From NCBI RefSeq assembly GCF_004101865.1, contig NZ_CP026118.1, positions 1,629,001 to 1,693,000 of the forward strand: a stretch of 64,000 nt of DNA. The letters run 5' to 3'. The position numbers and the translations under genes are program-made. Below, one piece after another: positions 1-8,854 of the stretch. Each line of letters begins with the position of its first letter. Position 1 is the first letter of the stretch. The notes below the pieces were generated by a model that did no database searches, had not been told where the DNA came from, and saw nothing but the letters and a program-made list of their open reading frames with translations. The DNA comes from Halobacillus litoralis (GTDB lineage Bacteria; Bacillota; Bacilli; Bacillales; Halobacillaceae).

Positions 1-441
1 TCGAGAAATCTTCTGAATGACAGTACTAGCCAATTGCGTAGAAGCGACAAAAATATCCTCAGATGCACCCATCGCAGTATTTCCTCCATACCGCACCAGC
101 TCCGGGTGATAATCTATATCCTGGATACTGAAATTGGGATAGAAAATACCAGCACCTCCCCCTTCAGTTTTGCTCACTCTTTCATCATGATCGATAGGGG
201 CGAAATGCCAGTCTTCATACTCTGCACAAAATTCGGACAGCATCTCGAAAAGTTCCTCATCTATCCCTTTCCTTGATTCTTCCCACTTATAGCGCAGACG
301 AATATGCGGCCCTCCATCCCAGTAGCGTATAAAAAAATATTCCCCTGGCCATTCATTATCCATAAATGGTAAGAGGTGATGGGCCAGGAATTCATCAATC
401 AATTGATAATCATGAATAAAAATATGTCTGGACACCCACAT
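1..441 (-). CDS. Thiopeptide-type elimination-domain protein, C-terminally cut by window edge
   Basis: Only the first 147 residues are inside the window. The start ATG (441-439) has a strong GGAGGAG site just upstream. The protein opens MWVSRHIFIHDYQLIDEFL, then has RYWDGGPHIRLRY near residues 38-50 and a later RYGGNTAMGASEDIF stretch. Both are hallmarks of the LanB C-terminal / thiopeptide-type bacteriocin biosynthesis domain, which removes glutamate from glutamylated Ser/Thr to give dehydroalanine or dehydrobutyrine. It is the last visible gene of the RiPP operon, 43 bp after the SagB-like gene. A second, more divergent member of the same superfamily lies at 8817-9830. I infer that this canonical copy does the elimination and the other may be the cyclase. 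The family call is firm; the division of labour is inference. Confidence 0.82.
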   Translation of the reverse strand, partial: MWVSRHIFIHDYQLIDEFLAHHLLPFMDNEWPGEYFFIRYWDGGPHIRLRYKWEESRKGIDEELFEMLSEFCAEYEDWHFAPIDHDERVSKTEGGGAGIFYPNFSIQDIDYHPELVRYGGNTAMGASEDIFVASTQLASTVIQKISR

Positions 442-484
442 GAGATCTCCTCCTTTATACTTTTCACTAGATTAAATCTATTCT

Positions 485-1663
485 TTATAGGTTCAGAACT
501 GACGACTGCAATGACCGGGGGTGAGGAGCAATCATCACAGAATACCCAATAAAGTCGTCAGTGGTTAACCCTAAACACTTCTTCAAATGAAGGTCATCGT
601 AATTTTTCATCCCCCTTGCTGTCCTACCCCATGAGCTCACAAGTAAGGAAATATACTGCCCCGCGTACCCTATATCCATGAACGTTCGATTGAATGAGCC
701 CATATTTCTATCAAAGTAGAAGAACAACCAGATGTTCATGCTCGTCAAATTCGTAAAAGCATGATATTCTTTCAAAATATTTTGGTACTCAAGCGGTTGG
801 CAGGTTTGATCGACCTTAATGAACTCTCCATTCGCCCAGTGATAATACCCTCTTTCGTATTCCTCTGCGTCGTTTATAAAGCAAGCCACCTTAATGTTGT
901 GTTTTTGTTCTAACCCATTAACCTCATCTACCAGACACTTCATATGAAAAGAATCCAGTGGAAACGGTGGAAACGCGTCTCCACTATGGGTCTGACTGGA
1001 CGTTCTTTGTTGAAATCCATGCACAGGGTCCAGAAGAAATCGCTTGATTGGTTTCATATTGTTCTGTCGGGCCAGCGATATCCGAAAGCATAACCCCACC
1101 TCTACAAAATCTATATGCTCGTCCATATATAAGTCCCCTTCGCGCATTTCATGGTAAGGGATAGACTCACTTTCCAAGACAGCCTCAACGTTCATCTTCG
1201 CATGACCGACATTGAGCCTTGAGAGCATTTTATAAAACCCCCCATAATCAAGCTGCAATTTTCGGTCATCACTTACTAAGGCGAGGTACATTCCCTCCGG
1301 TTCTACTCCTTTGATCCATGTATTTTCACTGACTTCTATTTTGTCAGTCATAGGATTCAATTTATAAAGGTAGCCTTTATGAGCAAGGACCAAGTGAATA
1401 CTTAGAAAGTTCTTGGCCGTTGGGGATGTGGTATGGAAGAAGTATTTACTATGAAAATCGATCCGATAGACTCTTTCAACGCTAGAGAAAACTTTGTATA
1501 GAAAGCTGTCCCATTCATTAAGGGAGTTATGCCTTTTCAGAAAATCCATATCAATATAAGCGACGGGTCGTTCCATAATGGGTTTTTCTTCTACAGGGAG
1601 CCCGAAACTAAATGTCTCAAAACGTTGTTCTCCATACGTATTTAAATAATGTTCATCAAGCAT
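485..1663 (-). CDS. SagB-type azoline dehydrogenase (nitroreductase fold)
   Basis: This 392-residue protein should be an FMN enzyme that oxidises azolines to azoles after YcaO cyclodehydration. The C-terminal half shows an RTSSQTHSGDAF segment typical of the SagB start motif, and a DIGYAGQYISLLVSSWG stretch followed by LKKCLGL, which fits the SagB/thcOx dehydrogenase pattern. The N-terminal half is a less conserved extra domain, as in other RiPP dehydrogenases. I chose the ATG at 1663 because CCTTAGGAGGTG sits just upstream; a longer frame reading back to 1789 lies inside the YcaO gene and has no such site. The start overlaps nothing and lies 10 bp after the YcaO stop. Family call likely; substrate inferred from the cluster. 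Confidence 0.8.
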   Translation of the reverse strand: MLDEHYLNTYGEQRFETFSFGLPVEEKPIMERPVAYIDMDFLKRHNSLNEWDSFLYKVFSSVERVYRIDFHSKYFFHTTSPTAKNFLSIHLVLAHKGYLYKLNPMTDKIEVSENTWIKGVEPEGMYLALVSDDRKLQLDYGGFYKMLSRLNVGHAKMNVEAVLESESIPYHEMREGDLYMDEHIDFVEVGLCFRISLARQNNMKPIKRFLLDPVHGFQQRTSSQTHSGDAFPPFPLDSFHMKCLVDEVNGLEQKHNIKVACFINDAEEYERGYYHWANGEFIKVDQTCQPLEYQNILKEYHAFTNLTSMNIWLFFYFDRNMGSFNRTFMDIGYAGQYISLLVSSWGRTARGMKNYDDLHLKKCLGLTTDDFIGYSVMIAPHPRSLQSSVLNL

Positions 1664-1673
1664 ACAACACCTC

Positions 1674-3380
1674 CTAAGGGAATGGATGCGGGGTGCTTTT
1701 GATCCACTCCTCATCCAATAGACCTCTTTCTTTAAGACGAATAGCTTTTTCGATCCTGGAAAATACAACACGCCTGTTCTGATGACCAAATGTCATCGTC
1801 AGCATTTCTGGAACAATATACTTTACATTCACAAAACCGGAAACAGTCAAATTGGGGTTTTGGATTACTGCTCGGTAAGCTTTTGGAGAAATGCACATAA
1901 TCTTCTCATGCCATTCTTCAATAATTCGGGTGGACGAACCGCTGAAATGCTCATAATAGGTTTCCAATTCAGCTGGTGTTTTTTGATATGGACTAGCAAG
2001 CGCAAAAGTAAAAGCTTGTTTCATCTCCTTATTTGAATAAAGCAGCAAATGATCTTCTAACTCTGTAACCAGGTGAGGATTGTCCAGCAAGTACTTCTTC
2101 CTTTGTTGATCATCAGGATTCTGAAAGACATTTTCGAAAACGGATATCGCTGTGGTCGCTTCAATAAGTGCTTTTTCCAAAGCGTCTTCTAAATCTAACG
2201 AAGCAGCTGCTGCTGTGTAAAAGGCCATCTCATTTTCCTGAGGGTCCTCCTTCTCCAGCAGCACCCAAATCGTCGGGATTTTCATTTCCATGGAAATATC
2301 AAACAGGTGGGTTTGTATACCCTTCGCTTTGAGAGCATCCACGTAATCATGGATATTGCCAAAAGAGTTATCGTCAAATTGGATACGTACGGGCGGAATT
2401 TTACCGTACCAGGTCGCTAAGAACGCGTCCCGTTCGAACAGTTCCAGCATGGCATGTAGACTTGCTTCATCTACTGTAGAACCCAGCGCACTCCCGTTTG
2501 AGCTATCGTAAATGTACCTTTTCTCTCCAGATATCTTATGCGAGTTGAAATAAACCATTTGTTCAGGTATTAATGCATCGCTTTTCTTATGTAAGGCTTC
2601 TACTTCCGTATAGGAGATCCGCAAATTTTTGTTATAACCCGTTGTATTCGTGTAATTATTCGTCTTCATGACTTCACTCAGGGTTAAATCAATGGCAGCA
2701 GATTCACCTTCCTGATAGGTTTCAGTGCTCTTTTTATAAGGATAAGCGGTAGCATACCTTTCGATAGACTCTAAGATTGAAGTATACTTCGATATAGCGT
2801 AGGTGACGGTCCTCCCAAAAGACAACATTGACGTTCCCTTATACAAAACCTCCGACTGGACCATAGGCGTTCCATAGGAATCCCCGGCCCTTGTAATCTG
2901 ATTAATTAAGGATGGCCTATTACCAAAAAGCAGGGGGCGGAATTTCTCCAGGCGCTTCTGTACCTTTTCGAATGTCTCATGACGAAGCTGATGTTTGGTG
3001 AAAGTCCCTTCGCCCACTTTAGGGGTCAGATCAGGTTCATCCGTGCCACAGCGCTTGCAATCTCCTCGCTTAAACGTACTTTGAAGCTCAACTTTAAGCT
3101 TTTCCCGATGAATAATGTAAAGGGACGGCACCTCCTCGTTTTCCTTCAACTTGTTTTTACATGCGGTGACTATATCGTGCTCACTAGCCTGGAGTTCCAT
3201 CGTTGAAGGGTAAGTGAAGTAGTGTGAATCCAATTCCACTTCTTTCAATCGATCTTGGAAACATTGAAAACAAAAGTGGTCTTTATTACGAAGAGGACCG
3301 ACAAATATATAAGCGTTATTTTTGTAAATGGGAATCTCCTGCTCTTTTTCCAATGATGGATCCAATATTTGAATTGTCAT
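1674..3380 (-). CDS. YcaO-domain azoline cyclodehydratase
   Basis: The 568-residue protein has an N-terminal part with two CxxC pairs (CFQC near residue 37 and CKRC near 108), possibly a zinc site, followed by a YcaO domain. Signature ATP-binding stretches are visible: SILESIERYATAY, LHAMLELFERDAF and KALIEATTAIS. It ends in a proline-rich tail (TPHPFP), typical of RiPP YcaO enzymes, whose C-terminus reaches the active site. YcaO proteins use ATP to activate the peptide backbone so that Cys/Ser/Thr side chains close into thiazolines or oxazolines. The start is 3 bp after the stop of the putative partner gene, consistent with translational coupling. The precursor at 9872-10048 offers five core cysteines as substrates. 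Confidence 0.92.
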   Translation of the reverse strand: MTIQILDPSLEKEQEIPIYKNNAYIFVGPLRNKDHFCFQCFQDRLKEVELDSHYFTYPSTMELQASEHDIVTACKNKLKENEEVPSLYIIHREKLKVELQSTFKRGDCKRCGTDEPDLTPKVGEGTFTKHQLRHETFEKVQKRLEKFRPLLFGNRPSLINQITRAGDSYGTPMVQSEVLYKGTSMLSFGRTVTYAISKYTSILESIERYATAYPYKKSTETYQEGESAAIDLTLSEVMKTNNYTNTTGYNKNLRISYTEVEALHKKSDALIPEQMVYFNSHKISGEKRYIYDSSNGSALGSTVDEASLHAMLELFERDAFLATWYGKIPPVRIQFDDNSFGNIHDYVDALKAKGIQTHLFDISMEMKIPTIWVLLEKEDPQENEMAFYTAAAASLDLEDALEKALIEATTAISVFENVFQNPDDQQRKKYLLDNPHLVTELEDHLLLYSNKEMKQAFTFALASPYQKTPAELETYYEHFSGSSTRIIEEWHEKIMCISPKAYRAVIQNPNLTVSGFVNVKYIVPEMLTMTFGHQNRRVVFSRIEKAIRLKERGLLDEEWIKSTPHPFP

Positions 3381-3383
3381 GAT

Positions 3384-4835
3384 CTACCCCTCCATAACTT
3401 CATAACCATACCCCAAGTCATCAAGGATCGGATTGATATTTGTATGTTGATTGGAATCATTCGCTCGTTTATCACCAGATGAAATGAAATCGAAAGAATC
3501 CTCCGCCTCTTTAAACTCCGAACTGATAGAGACAGATTGGAATCCTGTTTTTTCCACGCTTATCCCATTTTTAAAGGCACTGATCCATGTGTAGATGAGC
3601 AGGGGCAAGTATTCTTTATTCATTAAGGCATACTCATATCGATAAGTAGATCGTGTGTATTCATCTCTTATATAAAAAGCCAATTCTCCGCTGGCTGTTC
3701 TATGGTAATAAAAAGTCACATCAAGCTGTTCTTTCTCAAGTAGGCGCTGGAACATCTCATATTCAGGAATGGTTTCTCGAGCAATCTTTCTCAACTTTCC
3801 CTCGTCATCTTTTACAAGCGCTTTTGTTCTATGAATCAACTGACCTCCTTCAAATAATGACAGCCTTTCATGATATTCCTTCTGGAGTGCTTCAATGAAG
3901 ACCACTTCCACGACAAACTTAGATAATCGTTCATAATCAATATCCGCTACAAATAAGTCAGATTCTTCCCATTTACCAGTTCGTTGTACCGTGAAAATTT
4001 GAATCGGTAATTGAAGATATTTTTCATATCTTTCATCAGAGTTGAATGATAAGATACTGGACTGATACGTTTGCAAGAATTTCTCTAGAGCATTGAGTGA
4101 TTTCATCGGATCCTTGTTTTTGCTCTTCTTCACATAACTATCCGCCCTTTGCAGCTGGAAATATTCTTTCTTCGTCACTTCAAGATCTTTTTTAATAAAA
4201 AATACTGAAGGATAATCTTTAAAAACCGCGGTAACAAGGGAATAAAAAAGAAAAGGTGATAATAACTTCCCTGCTATGAGTGTGTGATCTACAGGCGTGC
4301 GATAAGCACTGGAAGAAGGAGCCACTACCACCTCCTCCTGTTCATTCACATACGGCAGGTAAGAAGCCAGACATTTGTCGTCTTTCCAAACTTGGTAGGA
4401 TACAGCCTGTTGATCCATCCGGCAGTTCAGCTCATTATCTTCACACTTCTTCATGAACGAATAAGCGGCGTCATCCTCAATCGGACAGACGAATGCTAAC
4501 CGTTCCAACATCTGCAATGACTGCTCATTATTTGGAGAAACTTCTTCCAGCCAAGTGAAATATTCATGTTCCTTATGGTTCTTTAACACTTCTTTTGAGA
4601 TTGTGTACACAAAGTCTTTCTCGATTAAGAAAGTGAGTAAAGAAGAATAACGACGGAACTTCACTAACGCTTCCTCCTTCACGACACCGTTTCTTAACTC
4701 GGAGATCATAAAATGAATCGTCAAGTAATCTTCTTCCGTAGCTTTCACTTTGAAGGTATGGTCACTTCCATATAAATAGAGGTGCCCGTCTTTGTAATGA
4801 TAGCGGATCGTGTTTCTCCCTTTTAAAACGTCCAT
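3384..4835 (-). CDS. Probable leader-peptide-binding partner of the YcaO enzyme (ocin-ThiF-like position)
   Basis: I do not recognise this 483-residue protein with certainty. It sits directly before ycaO with a 3-bp gap, where thiopeptide and heterocycloanthracin clusters encode the E1/ThiF-like protein that binds the leader peptide and delivers it to YcaO. The N-terminal 90 residues (a short beta-rich opening, then helices around LTIHFMISELRNGVVKEEAL) would suit a winged-helix RiPP recognition element. No signal peptide or membrane segment is visible. No intact ThiF nucleotide-binding motif or CxxC zinc pair is obvious, which is normal for degenerate partner proteins. Function is inferred from position and size; a structure prediction would settle it. 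Confidence 0.5.
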   Translation of the reverse strand: MDVLKGRNTIRYHYKDGHLYLYGSDHTFKVKATEEDYLTIHFMISELRNGVVKEEALVKFRRYSSLLTFLIEKDFVYTISKEVLKNHKEHEYFTWLEEVSPNNEQSLQMLERLAFVCPIEDDAAYSFMKKCEDNELNCRMDQQAVSYQVWKDDKCLASYLPYVNEQEEVVVAPSSSAYRTPVDHTLIAGKLLSPFLFYSLVTAVFKDYPSVFFIKKDLEVTKKEYFQLQRADSYVKKSKNKDPMKSLNALEKFLQTYQSSILSFNSDERYEKYLQLPIQIFTVQRTGKWEESDLFVADIDYERLSKFVVEVVFIEALQKEYHERLSLFEGGQLIHRTKALVKDDEGKLRKIARETIPEYEMFQRLLEKEQLDVTFYYHRTASGELAFYIRDEYTRSTYRYEYALMNKEYLPLLIYTWISAFKNGISVEKTGFQSVSISSEFKEAEDSFDFISSGDKRANDSNQHTNINPILDDLGYGYEVMEG

Positions 4836-4836
4836 T

Positions 4837-5580
4837 TTAGACCTTCTTTCTTCTGGAAGATTGAATTACTACCAATGCAGCAGCAAACACCCCGCCTATG
4901 ACCCCGAATGAAATCAATGTCGATGAATCGAATGTCAGCTGCTGATTCCAAACGTCGATAAATAAGTGGTTCATGTGATAGATTGGATTCATATTAGCAA
5001 TGACCTGTACGAACGATGGCATTTGACTGACAGGTAAAGAGAAATCGCCTGTAAACATGACCACTTGAAAAATCAAAATAGAGAAGACGAGTGCACTCTT
5101 CATCTCCTTGAACAATGAATAAATGGCAGAAGAAATCACTAGGAGAACAGCATTAAGAATAATAAAGAATCCATAAGAAGTCAGATAGACTAATGGTTTC
5201 ACAGGCATGCTGTAAACAAAAATACCTATGATATGGATCAGAATGAAACCGAAGCTCGTAATGATGACAGATTTAAGAATACTTGAAGCAAGAAGTGTCC
5301 GCTCCGGTACCGGGGAGATCGATATCCTTTTTTCAACCCCTGTCGTACGGTTCATGACCTTATCAAAGCCGAACGCAAAGAAAATAACTGAAAATGTGAT
5401 AAGCAGTATAAACGAGGGAGTATATGTTTCAGCATAGCTTAATCCATTCCCATACGTGTTATCACCAATCAACTGCCCCATAAAAATATAAGTAGCTGGG
5501 GGCACGAGAATCGTAAAAATCAAATAAAACAGTTCTCTGGAAAACATCAGCAAATCATACCTTAACTGTGTCGCTAACAT
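4837..5580 (-). CDS. ABC-2 type transporter permease (RiPP export)
   Basis: A 247-residue integral membrane protein with about six hydrophobic segments, starting MLATQLRYDLLMFSRELFYL and ending in a basic tail (SSRRKKV). The layout, cytoplasmic N-terminus, then YIFMGQLIG, GFDKVMNRTTGVEKRISISPV and a SPVPERTLLASSIL loop, is that of ABC-2 permeases of the drug and bacteriocin exporter group. It lies 11 bp downstream of the ABC ATPase gene and abuts the leader-binding partner gene. The simplest reading is that the pair exports the mature peptide and may also give self-protection. The direction and substrate of transport are inferred from the operon. Confidence 0.85.
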   Translation of the reverse strand: MLATQLRYDLLMFSRELFYLIFTILVPPATYIFMGQLIGDNTYGNGLSYAETYTPSFILLITFSVIFFAFGFDKVMNRTTGVEKRISISPVPERTLLASSILKSVIITSFGFILIHIIGIFVYSMPVKPLVYLTSYGFFIILNAVLLVISSAIYSLFKEMKSALVFSILIFQVVMFTGDFSLPVSQMPSFVQVIANMNPIYHMNHLFIDVWNQQLTFDSSTLISFGVIGGVFAAALVVIQSSRRKKV

Positions 5581-5591
5581 GAAAATTCCTC

Positions 5592-6311
5592 CTATACAGA
5601 TACCTTAGAAAGATAGTAGTCATTAATCGAATTAAAGCCGGAAGACAATACATTGTCTGTGGTATCGAACATTTCATTTTTTCCCTCATTGATCAGCATC
5701 ACTTTGTCACAATACATTTCGATTTCATCCATATAGTGAGTCGTCAAAATGACGGTCCCGCCTATCTTCTGGTTGTACTCAACAATATAGGACCACAACA
5801 GATTCCTCATATGCGGGTCGAGGCCTGTAGTAGGTTCATCAAGGATGATGAGTTTCGGCTCAGATAGAAACGCGATAGCCAAACTAACTTTCTGTTTCCA
5901 CCCTCCTGACAACTTATCAAAATAGCTCTTACGGTGTTCTTCCAATTTGAAATCCTGCATAATCTTTTCAATATCTTGCTTTGACTTGTAATAGGATTTG
6001 AAGAGACGCAGCAGTTCTTCTACTTTTAGTGTTTTATAAAACTGTGTCGGTTGGAGAACCACAGAAATATCTCTTCTCAGGCTTTCTAACCGGTTCATAC
6101 TTAGGTCCCTTACCCCTTCGTTAAGAACAGTCACCTCCCCTCCATCAAAGCTTTTGATGGTCATTAGAATTTCAAGAAACGTCGATTTACCGGCTCCGTT
6201 CTTACCGATGACTCCAATAACCTCCCCTTCATTCGCTTCAAAATCAAGTCCCTTTAATACGTGGTGGCTGCCATAAGATTTATGGAGTCCTTTTACATTA
6301 ATCACACTCAT
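5592..6311 (-). CDS. ABC transporter ATP-binding protein (RiPP export/immunity)
   Basis: A 239-residue ATPase with a complete nucleotide-binding domain: Walker A GKNGAGKST near residue 37, signature LSGGWKQK, Walker B LIILDEPTTGLD and the switch His in LTTHYMDE. The order and the Tyr-Met-Asp-Glu after the switch histidine match the CcmA/DRA class that pairs with ABC-2 permeases, encoded here immediately downstream. The ATG overlaps the TGA of the LanB gene by four bases (ATGA), showing translational coupling inside the RiPP operon. It powers export of the modified peptide or removes it from the membrane; which of these cannot be told from sequence. Confidence 0.93.
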   Translation of the reverse strand: MSVINVKGLHKSYGSHHVLKGLDFEANEGEVIGVIGKNGAGKSTFLEILMTIKSFDGGEVTVLNEGVRDLSMNRLESLRRDISVVLQPTQFYKTLKVEELLRLFKSYYKSKQDIEKIMQDFKLEEHRKSYFDKLSGGWKQKVSLAIAFLSEPKLIILDEPTTGLDPHMRNLLWSYIVEYNQKIGGTVILTTHYMDEIEMYCDKVMLINEGKNEMFDTTDNVLSSGFNSINDYYLSKVSV

Positions 6312-8854
6312 TTTTCACCCTCCAGTCCCGCTGAAATAGTTACCTGCTGATCAACGGTATATTCAACCATAAACTCTTTTCCATCTTGCTCTGCATTAGG
6401 AAGTGCCTCTTCAATATAGATATCTGTCCCTTTTGACCAGGCGCTCTTACATTCATTTACGAAAACCCTGAACAGCAAAGGGACATTAAGATCAACAAAC
6501 AATGGTTTCTCCTTCGTGAATTGGCCTTCACCTTTATAGAATTTCAAGAAGAATTGCTTTGGCAATTGTCTTTTTTCAAAATGTTGATGCAGTTGCTGAT
6601 AACGATCCGAATCTTCCTTTCCACTTTCTATAAAAGGCTGGCAGGTCTCTTTCGATAAATTCCACCGACGACGATACATAACCACTTCCCCGTACGTCAG
6701 CCGTGGTATAACCGGCCGCTTTCGGGCTAGAGCATTCACATCAAAATTTAACCGTCCGCTTTGAAATAAAGTGAGTAACACAGAGAGGATCCCTGGTAAA
6801 AATATGGGGACAAGCGATGATTTATAAGCAACCTTCGCCTCGGTACCCTTATGATCCAATAAACGAAGTTTCCTCGAATCTTCATCATACTTCACCGAGA
6901 AACTAGTGATAGATGGATGATCAGGGTAATTAAATTGATGATAGCCAACATTGAGATTGACCTTCTTTGAATAAACCCTCTGATGAACCCCCCCATTGAA
7001 TCCGAACAATTCATCAACTTCATAATAATTTTTCTCCGTATAATTTTTGCTGATGTAATCCGCATATTCATGATTATCTATTTCAAAAAAGTCTTTGAAT
7101 CGGGAAATGAACTTTTCTTGACCGTCATAAATATCATTCACCACTACCTTCTCTCCGGAGGTCTGGGCAAACAGAGTGATACTTACTTCACTATGTGTTT
7201 TGCAATCAGCCGGGATCATCCTTACATACTTCTGCATCAACGGCTTAATATCCAGTTCTTTCACTTCTGCCTGGTCAATCATTGCCTTCAATTCAAGTAG
7301 GAACCGGTCACGTAAATCATCAAGCTGGTGAACTTCCTTAGCCTTGGCCTGATGATAGCGGTACTCGATATCCTGGTAATAGGGATAAAAGTTATGGATA
7401 TTTGAGAAGAACACCTCATTTAACATTCGACTCTCTGATAATGGAACCACCCGCTGTCCATATTTCTCTTTGAACAAAGCAGCCAGCTCATACTGAACCC
7501 GGACATTTACGTCGAAAAGCAAGGTGAATTGGGAAAGACAGTCCAGCCATTCCTCCGTTACTTTCGGAGATACTCGATCCTCTTCAATCACCGGATCCAT
7601 GACATCTTCGAAAAGCCATTCATTTTTGAACTGGACGTCGTCTGTCGTCCACGAATCTGCGATTTCTTTTGTCTCCTGCCAAGCTTCCCTTCTCTCTTCC
7701 ACTGTCCCTATTTCAAACTTATCTACCGCTGATTGAAGGGAAAATAAATCTTCAATAAAAGCAGGATTGAGCTGATAGCGTTTCAAAAAGTGAATCATAT
7801 TTTTCAGAATGGAACGTCCCTCTCCAACATTTGCTTTTTGGACAAACACTTTAAGTTCAATCATTTTTTTGAATAAATCATACTCCTGAGATTCATAAAT
7901 GCCCAATGTTTTTAAGCGCTGCCTGAAGATATCAAACGTCAATTCCTGACCTTTGAATTTCTGAATAAAATCGATAACCTGAGGATCAAGTTGAAACTCT
8001 ACGAATTTATCGCTCGTTTCATAGACTTTATTGGAATTATTCGTGCTGTGCTGGGACACAAAATACACCTTCGAACCTTTCGTGCCAAAGTTGGAAACTT
8101 GTACGGGGATACGTCTTATCGCCTGAGCGTTTGTTCTTAAAAACCCATAAAACATGTGAAAAGCCAATGCATGATTAACCTCGACGCTGGATTGTTGTTT
8201 TACATGAAAAGCATTTGAAGCTGAACCTACTTTCGTCAAGTAAGAGAAAGGACTAGTTTTCAACGACGATCTAATCATCATTTTGACTAGGAAGAAGTCT
8301 AACTTTCTCAACTTTTTGTTATGCTCTTCTACTTCTTTGGCTGAATACTTGGCTATTTTCCCGTAAATCATTTCATTAAAGAAAAGCACCGTCTTTAATA
8401 AGTTTTCATTTTGAGTTTCCGACTTTAATATTCGGCGATTTTCCATAAGCACTGCATAGTAGGTGTCCTCAAACTCCTTTTGCAACTTTCCTTTCTGCCG
8501 TAACATTTGAAGAAAAGGAAGCAGTGAAACCCCCTCTAAGGATTGAATAGTATCTTCATGATAGTTTTCCATCCTCTCTACTCGAAAGTTATGGATATCC
8601 CGCTTTACATTAAGAAGTTTTTTATCTTTTCGTTCCGCAAAGATTGCCTCGACCTTACTCGTCAACGCTTGTTTTTCTAAGTCGATGTCCATGTTCAACC
8701 TTTCAATATCCTGATGTAGGCGAGTCAAGTACGAGGAAGCCTTCATTAACTTTAAGTACCAGTCTTTTCCTATCCCACTGCTGCGATAAAGCACCAGCGG
8801 ATTCTTCGTAATTCGTCTACCTGATTCCAATTTGCTCCCTCCAAGTGACATCAT
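6308..8854 (-). CDS. LanB-type dehydratase, tRNA-Glu-dependent glutamylation protein
   Basis: At 848 residues this has the length of a stand-alone LanB N-terminal unit (class I lantibiotic, goadsporin and thiopeptide pathways). These transfer glutamate from Glu-tRNA to Ser/Thr of the precursor. Family features include the opening KNPLVLYRSSGIG, the SSLKTSPFSYLTKVGSA stretch near residue 200, and the conserved RPVIPRLTYGEVVMYRRRW block near residue 730. No elimination domain is fused; it is encoded separately, as in thiopeptide clusters. The annotated ATG ATG start overlaps the preceding gene by 38 bp behind GAGGAAC. An alternative TTG at 8830 has a better GGAGGGAGCAAA site and would shorten the protein by 8 residues. 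There is no LanC gene nearby, which argues against a lantibiotic. Confidence 0.9.
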   Translation of the reverse strand: MMSLGGSKLESGRRITKNPLVLYRSSGIGKDWYLKLMKASSYLTRLHQDIERLNMDIDLEKQALTSKVEAIFAERKDKKLLNVKRDIHNFRVERMENYHEDTIQSLEGVSLLPFLQMLRQKGKLQKEFEDTYYAVLMENRRILKSETQNENLLKTVLFFNEMIYGKIAKYSAKEVEEHNKKLRKLDFFLVKMMIRSSLKTSPFSYLTKVGSASNAFHVKQQSSVEVNHALAFHMFYGFLRTNAQAIRRIPVQVSNFGTKGSKVYFVSQHSTNNSNKVYETSDKFVEFQLDPQVIDFIQKFKGQELTFDIFRQRLKTLGIYESQEYDLFKKMIELKVFVQKANVGEGRSILKNMIHFLKRYQLNPAFIEDLFSLQSAVDKFEIGTVEERREAWQETKEIADSWTTDDVQFKNEWLFEDVMDPVIEEDRVSPKVTEEWLDCLSQFTLLFDVNVRVQYELAALFKEKYGQRVVPLSESRMLNEVFFSNIHNFYPYYQDIEYRYHQAKAKEVHQLDDLRDRFLLELKAMIDQAEVKELDIKPLMQKYVRMIPADCKTHSEVSITLFAQTSGEKVVVNDIYDGQEKFISRFKDFFEIDNHEYADYISKNYTEKNYYEVDELFGFNGGVHQRVYSKKVNLNVGYHQFNYPDHPSITSFSVKYDEDSRKLRLLDHKGTEAKVAYKSSLVPIFLPGILSVLLTLFQSGRLNFDVNALARKRPVIPRLTYGEVVMYRRRWNLSKETCQPFIESGKEDSDRYQQLHQHFEKRQLPKQFFLKFYKGEGQFTKEKPLFVDLNVPLLFRVFVNECKSAWSKGTDIYIEEALPNAEQDGKEFMVEYTVDQQVTISAGLEGEK

